A stretch of 64,000 nt of DNA, from contig NZ_AP025472.1 of NCBI RefSeq assembly GCF_024347395.1, positions 1,550,001-1,614,000 of the forward strand, written 5' to 3'. Below, one piece after another: positions 52,633-59,426 of the stretch (position 1 is its first letter; each line of letters opens with the position of its first letter). The position numbers and the translations under genes were made by a program. A model generated the notes under the pieces. It was not told where the DNA came from and did not search any database. It saw only the letters and a program-made list of their open reading frames with translations. This DNA is from Vibrio cortegadensis. GTDB taxonomy: Bacteria; Pseudomonadota; Gammaproteobacteria; Enterobacterales; Vibrionaceae.

Positions 52633-53074
52633 GTGCGGGTACATCCTTTTTATTCAGCATAAAGAAAAGCACTATCAGCGCAAACAGCGCCAATAGGTAC
52701 GGTTTAGCCGTTTCAAGCCTTGTTTTACTTGGCTTGGGCGGCGTTTCGGGTTCAATTGGTGGTTTGGCTTCCGCGGGTACAACAGGCGGCTTACTTGGCG
52801 TTACAGTGTCGCGTTTAACTGGCTCCATTGGCTCAATTTCTGCCTTGGTCGGTTTCATGTTGGCGTTGATGTAGCTTTGGAATGTTTCGCCTTTGCCTTG
52901 CTGAAAGCCGCAGCATGGACAGTTGTAATATAAACGCCCTGTATTGCGTTTATTCTTGGGTGGCGTGCCGTCGGTAATGATTCGGTGTTCACCGACTGCG
53001 TGAACCGTGGCAACCGCGCCACAGTCCGGCATATGACAGCGAACAAACCCTTTAATTGGATTCTTACTCGCCAT
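52625..53074 (-). CDS. Zinc-ribbon protein with C-terminal membrane helix
   Basis: In this 149-residue protein, cysteine pairs 'CHMPDCGAVA' and 'CPCCGFQQG' near residues 12 and 50 form a zinc ribbon. A proline/glutamate-rich linker follows, then a membrane helix ('YLLALFALIVLFFML'). The start at 53074 overlaps the stop of the previous gene (TAATG) and has GGGTGGGG upstream. A membrane-bound DNA-contacting or structural role is possible. Confidence 0.65.
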   Translation of the reverse strand: MASKNPIKGFVRCHMPDCGAVATVHAVGEHRIITDGTPPKNKRNTGRLYYNCPCCGFQQGKGETFQSYINANMKPTKAEIEPMEPVKRDTVTPSKPPVVPAEAKPPIEPETPPKPSKTRLETAKPYLLALFALIVLFFMLNKKDVPAHG

Positions 53075-53244
53075 TAAATACCCCCATCCAATTGACGTTC
53101 GAGCGTTGCCATGCGTTCGTTGGTTAACTTCATCCAAACCAAAAAGAGGCGAAGTGGTGCCATGAGTTTGCTTGCAAAGGGATTCTTTGAGGCTTTTTGT
53201 ACTTCCTGCTCTAATTCGTCAGTGATGTGTTGTGCTTTTTCCAT
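53074..53244 (-). CDS. Small protein downstream of the replication gene
   Basis: This 56-residue protein starts 'MEKAQHITDELEQEVQKASK' and has an amphipathic/hydrophobic helix 'LMAPLRLFLVWMKL' in its second half. AAGGA lies about 10 bp upstream of the ATG at 53244, and the open frame could extend to 53352. It is likely membrane-associated; the function is unknown. Confidence 0.58.
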   Translation of the reverse strand: MEKAQHITDELEQEVQKASKNPFASKLMAPLRLFLVWMKLTNERMATLERQLDGGI

Positions 53245-53309
53245 GTGTTCATTTTCCTTTTTTCTAGCCAATGAGTGATGTTTTCCCCTGCAAGCAACCC
53301 CAAACGGGA

Positions 53310-55130
53310 TTAATTTATTCTCAATCGACCGTTGTTCAGCTTGAGCGTGCAATATTGGTCGATTGGGACGGACGCGCCATTTTTTAACGGCTTAATCAGT
53401 GCAGTAACTCCTTTGATGCTCCATCCGGTGAGCTTTCTTAATTCAATAATTAAGGGTGAGTTACACTTATTTTCAGTGCTCCAAGGGGAGCCGCTCCGCG
53501 ACTCTAAAAGCCGTGGCAAGTCTTTCGTTTTTACTAAGCTGTAGCACTCGCTTGCTGTTTCGATAACCGAACCAAGCCAAGAAAAACCAATAATTTTACG
53601 AACGGTTTCACCGTATTGATTTTCGTTGTTTTGATATTCAAGTTTTGCACTACTGGCAAGTTGACAAAATAACGCCCACTTGGAGGAATCCGCCGCTTGG
53701 CGTAATGCTTCCAATTTGGGGTCGTTGCATGTTTGTTCTTCGGTGGTTTTTCGCAGGGCGCGCCATAATGAAACAGGTTCACCACCAAATTGCTGAAACT
53801 GGCGAATACGGTGAACCGATGCCCACGCCCGAACCTTAAACGCGCTTTCTTCGGCTTCGGTTTCTGGCATGTGCTTACCATTGATATTTTTAGATACATA
53901 CTTGGCAATGTATGCCGTAGCGCCGCCCTTGCTTGGGTCGGATTCCGTCACATCAAAGCGCGGCGAGGTATCATTGCCCAACTCTTCACGGTCTTCATAA
54001 ATGGCTTCACTGCGTAGTGTGCTAATCACAAATTGCTTGTCACTTGGGTGGCAAAACAAAAAATAGTGGCTGTGGCTTGTGCCATCCTTGTGAGGTTCAG
54101 CAACACGAAAACCGAAGTAATCCACCTCTTTTTTAGCCAGTTTGGCGCGGGCAACTGCCCATTTAGCCATTGATGCAGTGTGTCCTTCTTTGACGCTTGC
54201 GCCATTCCAACGGTGTGACACTCGGTGATATTTACTCGGCAACGTCCATGTGATGAAAAGTGCGGTAAAGCCTAACTCTTCCGCCAACTCTTCAAACCCT
54301 CTTGAGCGCACCATCATTTCAATGCGGCGATTTTCGGGATTAGAAACGGTACGCTTGGCAACCTCTTCAAGTTTGAAATTCTCGCCCGTTTCTTCATTGA
54401 ACACGCTCATGGACTGCATGAACTGTTGTGATTCTTGCTGCTTACGTTTCCAATTTAAAAAGGATATGTCCGACACATAACGGCTTTGGTGCGACTTCTC
54501 GCCCACTCGCTGCATGGCAATTTGAGCGTATTCAATGTATTGAGCGCGCAATCTTAACAGGCGTTTTTCAATCCATAATTCCGATTGCATTTTAAGCACT
54601 GCAATGGTGAGAAAACGCTCTAAATCTTCTTTGTTTTCAGTGTCCAAATTAACGGCGGGCGCCAATACGTGGATTTCAGCCAATAGTTTTTTTTGCAGCA
54701 AATACACGGCAGTCATGGCATCCAAAAACGTGTCGTACTCATTAGGTTCGACACTGGCAAGCAATGCCGCGCTTTGGTCGGCGTAACGTGCTGAGAATTT
54801 ACTCAGCGCATCATCACGCATCAAAATATTATGGCTTAACGGCTCCACTTGAGCTTTGTTTCGGCAATCAACAAAAGAGTATTTGTTTTCAATGAACGCC
54901 GCGCACTTTAAGCCAAACTTAACCGCATCATCAGCGGCTTTGCATAGGTTTTCTTTGGTGGCATTGGTGCGGGTGGTTCTGCGTTCGACCTTGCGCTTTA
55001 CATCATTGCGAACAATGGCAGGCAAGCGCGGGTAAAATTTACGGGAAAAGGTGGTTTGAAAGATGGAATCAACCGCGAGGCTTTTAGATTCCATCCGTTG
55101 AATTGCTTCATCAAATTGTTGTGCGTCCAT
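53310..55130 (-). CDS. Rolling-circle replication protein (phage gene A / PM2 P12-like HUH endonuclease)
   Basis: This 606-residue protein starts replication by nicking the origin. The HUH-like motif is 'PHKDGTSHSHYFLF' near residue 350, and the catalytic tyrosine motif is 'TAYIAKYVSKNING' near residue 405, with two tyrosines as in superfamily I Rep proteins. PM2 P12 is of similar size (about 634 residues). The start at 55130 has GGGAG 5 bp upstream; the frame is open for 35 more codons. It lies after three small early genes, all on the minus strand. Confidence 0.88.
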   Translation of the reverse strand: MDAQQFDEAIQRMESKSLAVDSIFQTTFSRKFYPRLPAIVRNDVKRKVERRTTRTNATKENLCKAADDAVKFGLKCAAFIENKYSFVDCRNKAQVEPLSHNILMRDDALSKFSARYADQSAALLASVEPNEYDTFLDAMTAVYLLQKKLLAEIHVLAPAVNLDTENKEDLERFLTIAVLKMQSELWIEKRLLRLRAQYIEYAQIAMQRVGEKSHQSRYVSDISFLNWKRKQQESQQFMQSMSVFNEETGENFKLEEVAKRTVSNPENRRIEMMVRSRGFEELAEELGFTALFITWTLPSKYHRVSHRWNGASVKEGHTASMAKWAVARAKLAKKEVDYFGFRVAEPHKDGTSHSHYFLFCHPSDKQFVISTLRSEAIYEDREELGNDTSPRFDVTESDPSKGGATAYIAKYVSKNINGKHMPETEAEESAFKVRAWASVHRIRQFQQFGGEPVSLWRALRKTTEEQTCNDPKLEALRQAADSSKWALFCQLASSAKLEYQNNENQYGETVRKIIGFSWLGSVIETASECYSLVKTKDLPRLLESRSGSPWSTENKCNSPLIIELRKLTGWSIKGVTALIKPLKNGASVPIDQYCTLKLNNGRLRIN

Positions 55131-55140
55131 GCAAACTCCC

Positions 55141-55422
55141 TTACTGAATAAGGGAAGAATCCGCGCCCACTTGGGGCGCTTCATCTTGCTTGCGGGTTTC
55201 GTCATCGCCGTGATTGACCGCACCAAGGCGTTCAAGTTGGCTGATAATTTGTTGGGTAGATTTTTGATGGCTGTCTGAATCCATCAAACAAGCACATTCG
55301 CCGTTTCGAAATAACCAAATGCAATCATTGTCGGCTTCATACTCAAATGCATCAAACATCACCAAAACGTTTTGAACTCGTACCGATAAGCATTTAAATA
55401 CCACATTTTTGTAAATGATCAT
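55141..55422 (-). CDS. Small early protein with 'RKQ-DEAPQ-GADS' tail
   Basis: This 93-residue protein has a beta-rich first part ('FEYEADNDCIWLFRNGECAC') and a polar helical tail. Its last 20 residues ('TRKQDEAPQVGADSSLIQ') repeat the tail of the protein encoded immediately upstream ('LRKQNDEAPQGADSIARG'). It overlaps that gene by 4 bp. The function is unknown. Confidence 0.6.
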   Translation of the reverse strand: MIIYKNVVFKCLSVRVQNVLVMFDAFEYEADNDCIWLFRNGECACLMDSDSHQKSTQQIISQLERLGAVNHGDDETRKQDEAPQVGADSSLIQ

Positions 55423-55832
55423 GCGACACCTCTCGCGATAGAATCCGCCCCTTGCGGGGCTTCATCGTTTTGCTTACGGAGTTCAATGTCTTGTGCGGCT
55501 CTTAATTGGTTTCTTAATGATGGCTTTTTGAGAGCTTGAATTCGGTTATTACGCTTAATTGCATTAAATAAACGTAGCTGTCTTTTTTGTGTTGTTACTG
55601 ACAACAAACTAAACGCCATATATGAATCAGGCATTGCTTTAATAAATTCGGCTTCACCTTTTCTAAATTTATTACTTTGAATCAACATGGCACATTGAAG
55701 CGCCTTTTTGTGACCCATTAAAAACCTTAAAGCAGAGTAGTGACGCGAAATACCAACAATTGAGCTAGTACGGTGAGCCTCTGATAACGCCTTAAAGTGT
55801 ACTTTTTGAGTTTCATGTTTGGCTAATATCAT
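55419..55832 (-). CDS. Basic helical early protein of the PM2-like element
   Basis: This 137-residue basic protein is predicted to be helical, with 'GISRHYSALRFLMGHKKALQ' near residue 30 and 'QKRQLRLFNAIKRNNRIQAL' near residue 85. The basic helices suggest nucleic-acid binding. The start at 55832 has GGAGGGG upstream and forms an ATGA overlap with the preceding gene. The C-terminal tail resembles that of the next gene. Confidence 0.58.
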   Translation of the reverse strand: MILAKHETQKVHFKALSEAHRTSSIVGISRHYSALRFLMGHKKALQCAMLIQSNKFRKGEAEFIKAMPDSYMAFSLLSVTTQKRQLRLFNAIKRNNRIQALKKPSLRNQLRAAQDIELRKQNDEAPQGADSIARGVA

Positions 55833-56014
55833 ACTAAGCCCCTCCAATTAGACGCATCAAAGGGCGCTTTCTTTTCTTGGAAGTGTTCAGCGAGTTTGGC
55901 ACGCAACTTTGCGACCATCGCTAATGACTTTTTGGTTTTCTCTGGGTTTGGATTTACGCACCCTGCCATATCAGGACAAGGTAAGTGAATTGGGTCAAAT
56001 GAGTGTCTTTCCAT
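55829..56014 (-). CDS. Small early protein, first gene of the leftward early operon
   Basis: This 61-residue protein contains 'LPCPDMAGCVNPNPEKTKKS' and a basic helix 'LAMVAKLRAKLAEHFQEKK'. The cysteine pair could bind a metal. GGAGG lies 10 bp before the ATG at 56014. The gene is divergent from the repressor at 56159 across a 144-bp control region. The function is unknown. Confidence 0.6.
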   Translation of the reverse strand: MERHSFDPIHLPCPDMAGCVNPNPEKTKKSLAMVAKLRAKLAEHFQEKKAPFDASNWRGLV

Positions 56015-56158
56015 GTTCTTAGCCTCCGCAAGCTGTTTCATTTGTGAACACGGAAACGATAATCCAAACAAATATGTATTCCAATACGCCTTGGAATAGT
56101 GAAATAAACATAATGTTCTATTATTATTTAACAACTGAGGGATTTTTGAGCGCGGAAA

Positions 56159-56422
56159 ATGAATTATACGAATGTACTTTTAGACAACGTAAAAACTAAG
56201 TTCGAATTAACTTCAGAGTATCAATTGGCTAAGAAACTCAGTGTGGGCAATGGTCGCCTGTACAATTGGCGCAAAGGTATAAGTTCAATGGACTGGGATA
56301 TGGCTTTTCAAGTAGCTGATATTTTAGGACTTGATGATCAAAATGTCGTCTTCGGATTGATAGACGATAAGTACAATAACCCTCGCCTAATCAATGCGTT
56401 ACACTCTGCAAGAATCTCCTAA
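56159..56422 (+). CDS. Repressor-like helix-turn-helix protein of the PM2-like element (DUF3693 type)
   Basis: In this 87-residue protein, 'SEYQLAKKLSVGNGRLYNWR' spans the helix-turn-helix (residues 20-39), followed by 'DMAFQVADILGLDDQNVVFG'. It resembles the inovirus repressor at 33978-34355 in length and arrangement of its N-terminal domain. It is divergent from the early operon, the usual position of a lysogeny repressor, and its stop lies 6 bp before the right Xer site. Confidence 0.78.
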   Translation: MNYTNVLLDNVKTKFELTSEYQLAKKLSVGNGRLYNWRKGISSMDWDMAFQVADILGLDDQNVVFGLIDDKYNNPRLINALHSARIS

Positions 56423-56427
56423 ATCAT

Positions 56428-56455
56428 AATTACCACTGTATACATAATACGCACT
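56428..56455 (+). other. dif-like XerCD site, right border of the PM2-like element
   Basis: A degenerate XerD arm (AATTACCACTG, about 6 of 11 matches) is followed by a 6-bp centre TATACA and a near-perfect XerC arm TAATACGCACT. Poor XerD arms are common in phage attP sites that rely on XerC exchange. It ends the integrated array. Confidence 0.75.
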
Positions 56456-56503
56456 GGGGATAGCGGGGAAGATTCGGCCTCAAACGCTGCTAAACTTAGT
56501 ACT
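56456..56503 (-). pseudogene. Remnant of a third phage repressor gene next to the right Xer site
   Basis: From 56471 to 56502, 32 bp are identical to 34018-34049, the 3' part of the inovirus repressor gene. Read leftward it still encodes 'VLSLAAFEAESSPLS'. Between 56459 and 56471 the three base differences from the inovirus copy that fall before the indel are all third-position and silent (Ser codons). Homology stops at about 56503, where ordinary chromosome begins. The simplest reading is the truncated end of an older inovirus integrated at the same site. Confidence 0.6.
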
Positions 56504-56536
56504 ATTGTTTCAATTGATTCGCAACGAAAAAATTAA

Positions 56537-56549
56537 GTGACGCTGTAAT
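56537..56549. promoter_or_regulatory. Weak matS-like sequence near dif
   Basis: GTGACGCTGTAAT agrees with the MatP site consensus GTGACRNYGTCAC at 11 of 13 positions. It lies in the host gap just right of the integrated array, a sensible location for a Ter-domain site, but two mismatches make it tentative. Confidence 0.35.
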
Positions 56550-56565
56550 GTATTTTCAACCAAAA

Positions 56566-56594
56566 AAAGCCAAACACTATTAATGTTTGGCTTT
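56566..56594 (-). terminator. Terminator of the HDOD gene
   Basis: AAAGCCAAACA pairs with TGTTTGGCTTT (11 bp, 7-base loop) with a T run on the minus strand. Confidence 0.9.
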
Positions 56595-56620
56595 AATCAC
56601 TGGTGATTTACAAGCGACCT

Positions 56621-57835
56621 CTACAATGCGTAAGTTAATTTTCCTGGCGAGCGCGTTTTAATATTGGTAAGCGCCGCCCCTGGCATCTGCACTGTAGAAA
56701 ACCAATATGGTTTGTGTTTGTCTTGAAAAGCTTCGCTTCTTTGCATCGCATCATAAATCGAAAATTTATGAGCCTGACCTAACGCTGCACCATAAGCACT
56801 TCGCTCTTCAATCTCAATATTTTCCAGATCTTCGATAATTGCATTTTTAAGATGAATCGTTGTCGGCTTCCACTCAATTTCATTCAACAAGCGTTCTGTT
56901 AAATTTTTATCCATTTTACGGATAACACTAGGCAAAAAGATCAGTGATGGTTGAATATCAGCACAAGCATAGTATTCATCTTTTAGACCTACTTCTCGAT
57001 ATTTAGTCATGACATAAACCAAAGCATCCTCAAAAACCTGGCTACAAAGGTTACTCATCACAAACATACTCATTGTCCGCAATGTACCCAACAGAACCCC
57101 AACTTCGGGACATTTAACATCCGTTTCTTGTAATCGCATACGAGTTACATTTGAAGTAACAACTAAATGTTGCCACATTTTGGGTGCCATATGATTCGTA
57201 TTTTTGTCTGACCAGCGAAGTAATGGACGAGCCATTAAGACCGGGAACAGAAGACGACAATTGTCGATTCCAATAAGTCCCAATGCTGTTTTAGCATCAA
57301 CGATCCCTTTAGAACTATTTGATGAGCGTTCTGAACCTGACGTATTAACAAAATCAAGAACAGACGAACTAAGCTGATGGCTGTTGTCCAGAAGTTCCCC
57401 TAGCTTACGAAAACTCAGTGACGGTGAGTAGGCAAAAGATGCTAATTCACCAAAATCCGGTACACGTCCGAATAAGCGATTCATCTCATCTGATGCCAGT
57501 TTTTCACACATCATTCGTTCGGCAATCATTGAAACTTTATCGATAGCACTTTTTAATGTTTTTTGCTTCGTCGCTAGCTTCTCATCTTTCTCTTTTATTC
57601 TTGATTGCTCACATTCAAGTAAAATACGTTGATTGCGAGTTATCCGGTCATTTTCATCAAAAATCACATCATCACAAAAACGGTCTTGCAAGCTCAATCG
57701 CTTATCTACATCATTTTGGTCAACAATGTATTTAGGGTTAATCAGCCACTTTGCATATCGTTCTGACACTTCAGTTGTCACTCGATTTGCCATCTCTCGA
57801 GCTTGTGGTGTATAGCGTTTATTTGTTAGGAGCAA
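56621..57835 (-). CDS. HDOD-domain protein
   Basis: This protein of about 404 residues has a helical HDOD domain over residues 115-330 ('VPDFGELASFAYSPSLSFRKLGELL' region with 'AKTALGLIGIDNCRLLFPVL'). The preceding N-terminal region contains a coiled coil near residues 75-110. HDOD proteins are metal-independent relatives of HD phosphohydrolases and usually act in signalling. No other output domain is visible. The start shown is a TTG (57835) with AAGGACAGG upstream; the first ATG is at 57793. Confidence 0.78.
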   Translation of the reverse strand: MLLTNKRYTPQAREMANRVTTEVSERYAKWLINPKYIVDQNDVDKRLSLQDRFCDDVIFDENDRITRNQRILLECEQSRIKEKDEKLATKQKTLKSAIDKVSMIAERMMCEKLASDEMNRLFGRVPDFGELASFAYSPSLSFRKLGELLDNSHQLSSSVLDFVNTSGSERSSNSSKGIVDAKTALGLIGIDNCRLLFPVLMARPLLRWSDKNTNHMAPKMWQHLVVTSNVTRMRLQETDVKCPEVGVLLGTLRTMSMFVMSNLCSQVFEDALVYVMTKYREVGLKDEYYACADIQPSLIFLPSVIRKMDKNLTERLLNEIEWKPTTIHLKNAIIEDLENIEIEERSAYGAALGQAHKFSIYDAMQRSEAFQDKHKPYWFSTVQMPGAALTNIKTRSPGKLTYAL

Positions 57836-58011
57836 TATTGCCTGTCCTTTTGCAAAAACTATCTTATGAGTTTAGCTCGAATCTGATGCTAAATGATAAT
57901 TATGTAATAAGAGATCTTGGTTCAGAATAATAATCATATTTTAGCTAATTACCAGAGCTAACATTAAGAGTTTTCATCAATATAGTCATTATGTTGAATT
58001 ACAGCAGAAAT

Positions 58012-58335
58012 TTATGGGGAGATATGAAGATTCAGGTACTTCTCAAGGTAGGTGTATTTAAATTTAGTCCCTTTCTGAAGATATTTTTTACTCAGTTTAC
58101 ATACTTTGCTATCACCACTCGTCTTTATCGATCGAATCGAAGCCCGGCGCGAATCATACCTCATTTCAATCATGACATTACAATAGCCAACGTAACCATC
58201 TGTATGCTTTCTTACATGTTTTATAAGTTTTGATTTTATCTGTTTCGCTAGCGGGTTTCTCTCTGAGTCATCGGCCAATGAAAGGCTACTAATAAACATT
58301 AAACTTGCTAAAACACATACTCTCCAATACATGGC
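58012..58335 (-). CDS. Secreted protein resembling TolA domain III
   Basis: This 107-residue protein has a signal peptide (residues 1-22, 'SLMFISSLSLADD') and a small domain with the order of features seen at the TolA C-terminus: 'NPLAKQIKSKLIKHV', 'GYCNVMIEMRYDSRRASIRS', 'SGDSKVCKLSKKYL' with two cysteines, and a final 'LNLHISP'. It lacks TolA's long helical domain and membrane anchor. The start at 58335 has GGAGAG about 8 bp upstream. A free periplasmic TolA-III-like protein could bind Tol partners or phage pIII; that is conjecture. Confidence 0.6.
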   Translation of the reverse strand, partial: AMYWRVCVLASLMFISSLSLADDSERNPLAKQIKSKLIKHVRKHTDGYVGYCNVMIEMRYDSRRASIRSIKTSGDSKVCKLSKKYLQKGTKFKYTYLEKYLNLHISP

Positions 58336-58485
58336 TACACTCTCCGATCCTATCAATTACGAATGTAAGCAGTATACGGATTTGTATTTACTCAGCGTTC
58401 AAAAATGCAAAACTTGAGAGTGTGATATCAAGATGGTGTAACAATGAAACCTAGTTACCATTAATCGATGGAGCCATTGAGCCAT

Positions 58486-58797
58486 TTATTTGCTCTTCTT
58501 CTTACCGCTTGATTTGAAACCTTGATGCGGAAACACGTTTTTGATTCGCTGCTGTACTTTCTTTGGAACAGATTTGGAAAACACCAATTTCATCCCGGTT
58601 CTTTGACTATATACTTTTAGATCGCCATCAAAAGAGGCTTTGTCACCAATTTCAACAAGATTGTGTTTAAATGATGGAGGCAAGTGCCCTTTTGTCTTTA
58701 AAATCATGCCATTTTTAAATGAAATTTTTAATACTGGGCGATCTACTGCAACTAGCCATAGGACCAAAATGGCTGCAATCAATATTACATACATCAT
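58486..58797 (-). CDS. DUF3634 membrane-anchored protein
   Basis: This 103-residue protein has an N-terminal membrane helix (residues 2-18) and the conserved stretch 'DRPVLKISFKNGMILKTKGH' followed by 'YSQRTGMKLVFSKSVPKKVQQRIKNVFPHQG'-type sequence to residue 95, typical of DUF3634 proteins of Vibrio and relatives. It lies 14 bp downstream of matP on the same strand and may be co-transcribed with it. The function is unknown. Confidence 0.78.
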   Translation of the reverse strand: MMYVILIAAILVLWLVAVDRPVLKISFKNGMILKTKGHLPPSFKHNLVEIGDKASFDGDLKVYSQRTGMKLVFSKSVPKKVQQRIKNVFPHQGFKSSGKKKSK

Positions 58798-58811
58798 ATT
58801 AGTAACCTCAA

Positions 58812-59261
58812 TTATTCAGATAATAATTTACTAAGATCTTCTTTTAAATTTGTAACTGTTTTACTTGCCTTTTCACTACGGGAAGCTTCACTCAATAAGT
58901 ATTCTATAGCGTCTGATAAGGTACAACCTAGCTCACCAGCGCGTTGCGATAATTTTTCCCACACACGGTAATCCAAATCAATGGACTTCTTCTTTGTATG
59001 GATTTGTTCTGCATTAAAGTGACGTTTACGCTTAGCTCTAATCGCTTGTTTAAGCTTGTTGTCCAACTCCAACGCCATATGGTTTTCAATCCATTCAAGT
59101 ACAAGCGTTGGCTCATGCTCTAGTTGTTTTAGTTGTGCTACAGCATGGTCAGCTTCGCTTGAATCAATGTGTCTAGTTATTGAGGCGCCATCTTTCCATT
59201 TTTTAACTAAATATTGCCATTTCCAGCCACATTCTAAGTTTTCAAGTTGCTGATATTTCAT
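58812..59261 (-). CDS. matP: Macrodomain Ter protein MatP
   Basis: This 149-residue protein binds matS sites and condenses the chromosome terminus. The N-terminal helical bundle begins 'MKYQQLENLECGWKWQYLVK'. The ribbon-helix-helix is 'KKSIDLDYRVWEKLSQRAGE' near residue 92, and the C-terminal coiled coil is 'ASKTVTNLKEDLSKLLSE', which allows bridging and, in E. coli, ZapB binding. Length and motifs match E. coli MatP. A matS-like site lies 27 bp upstream. Its place 25 kb from dif agrees with the terminus. Confidence 0.95.
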   Translation of the reverse strand: MKYQQLENLECGWKWQYLVKKWKDGASITRHIDSSEADHAVAQLKQLEHEPTLVLEWIENHMALELDNKLKQAIRAKRKRHFNAEQIHTKKKSIDLDYRVWEKLSQRAGELGCTLSDAIEYLLSEASRSEKASKTVTNLKEDLSKLLSE

Positions 59262-59287
59262 GTGTAAAGATCCCGTTGTTAGCTAGG

Positions 59288-59300
59288 GTGACAGCGTAAC
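59288..59300. promoter_or_regulatory. matS-like site in the matP promoter
   Basis: GTGACAGCGTAAC matches the matS consensus GTGACRNYGTCAC at 12 of 13 positions. It lies 27 bp upstream of the matP start, between the divergent matP and Lon-like genes, so MatP could control its own synthesis. Confidence 0.6.
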
Positions 59301-59426
59301 CCAAGGTCTTAATCAAAACAATATAATCAATGTCAAAAAGGGATTCAGATCGTGAATTAGATACTGCTATTACCTACTCACTTTTTTCTATATACTTTCG
59401 ATCCTTTTTATTAAACAGTAATCTCG

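Larger units (their letters stand above)
43986..56444 (-). mobile_element. PM2-like (corticovirus-type) tailless prophage integrated at a dif-type site, about 12.5 kb
   Basis: The element carries the PM2 hallmark set on the minus strand: HUH-type replication protein, A32-type packaging ATPase, a probable double-jelly-roll capsid protein of the right length, a series of tiny one-helix membrane proteins, spike-like proteins, a muramidase-like protein and holin-like proteins. Removing the extra genes at 44243-45680 leaves about 10.7 kb, near the PM2 genome size of about 10 kb. No tail, terminase or integrase gene is present. Both borders are XerCD-type sites. Confidence 0.85.

Noticed and set aside
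33976..56455. A composite transposon or integrative conjugative element
   Set aside because: No transposase, serine or tyrosine recombinase, relaxase of the conjugative type or mating-pair gene was seen, and the borders are Xer sites.
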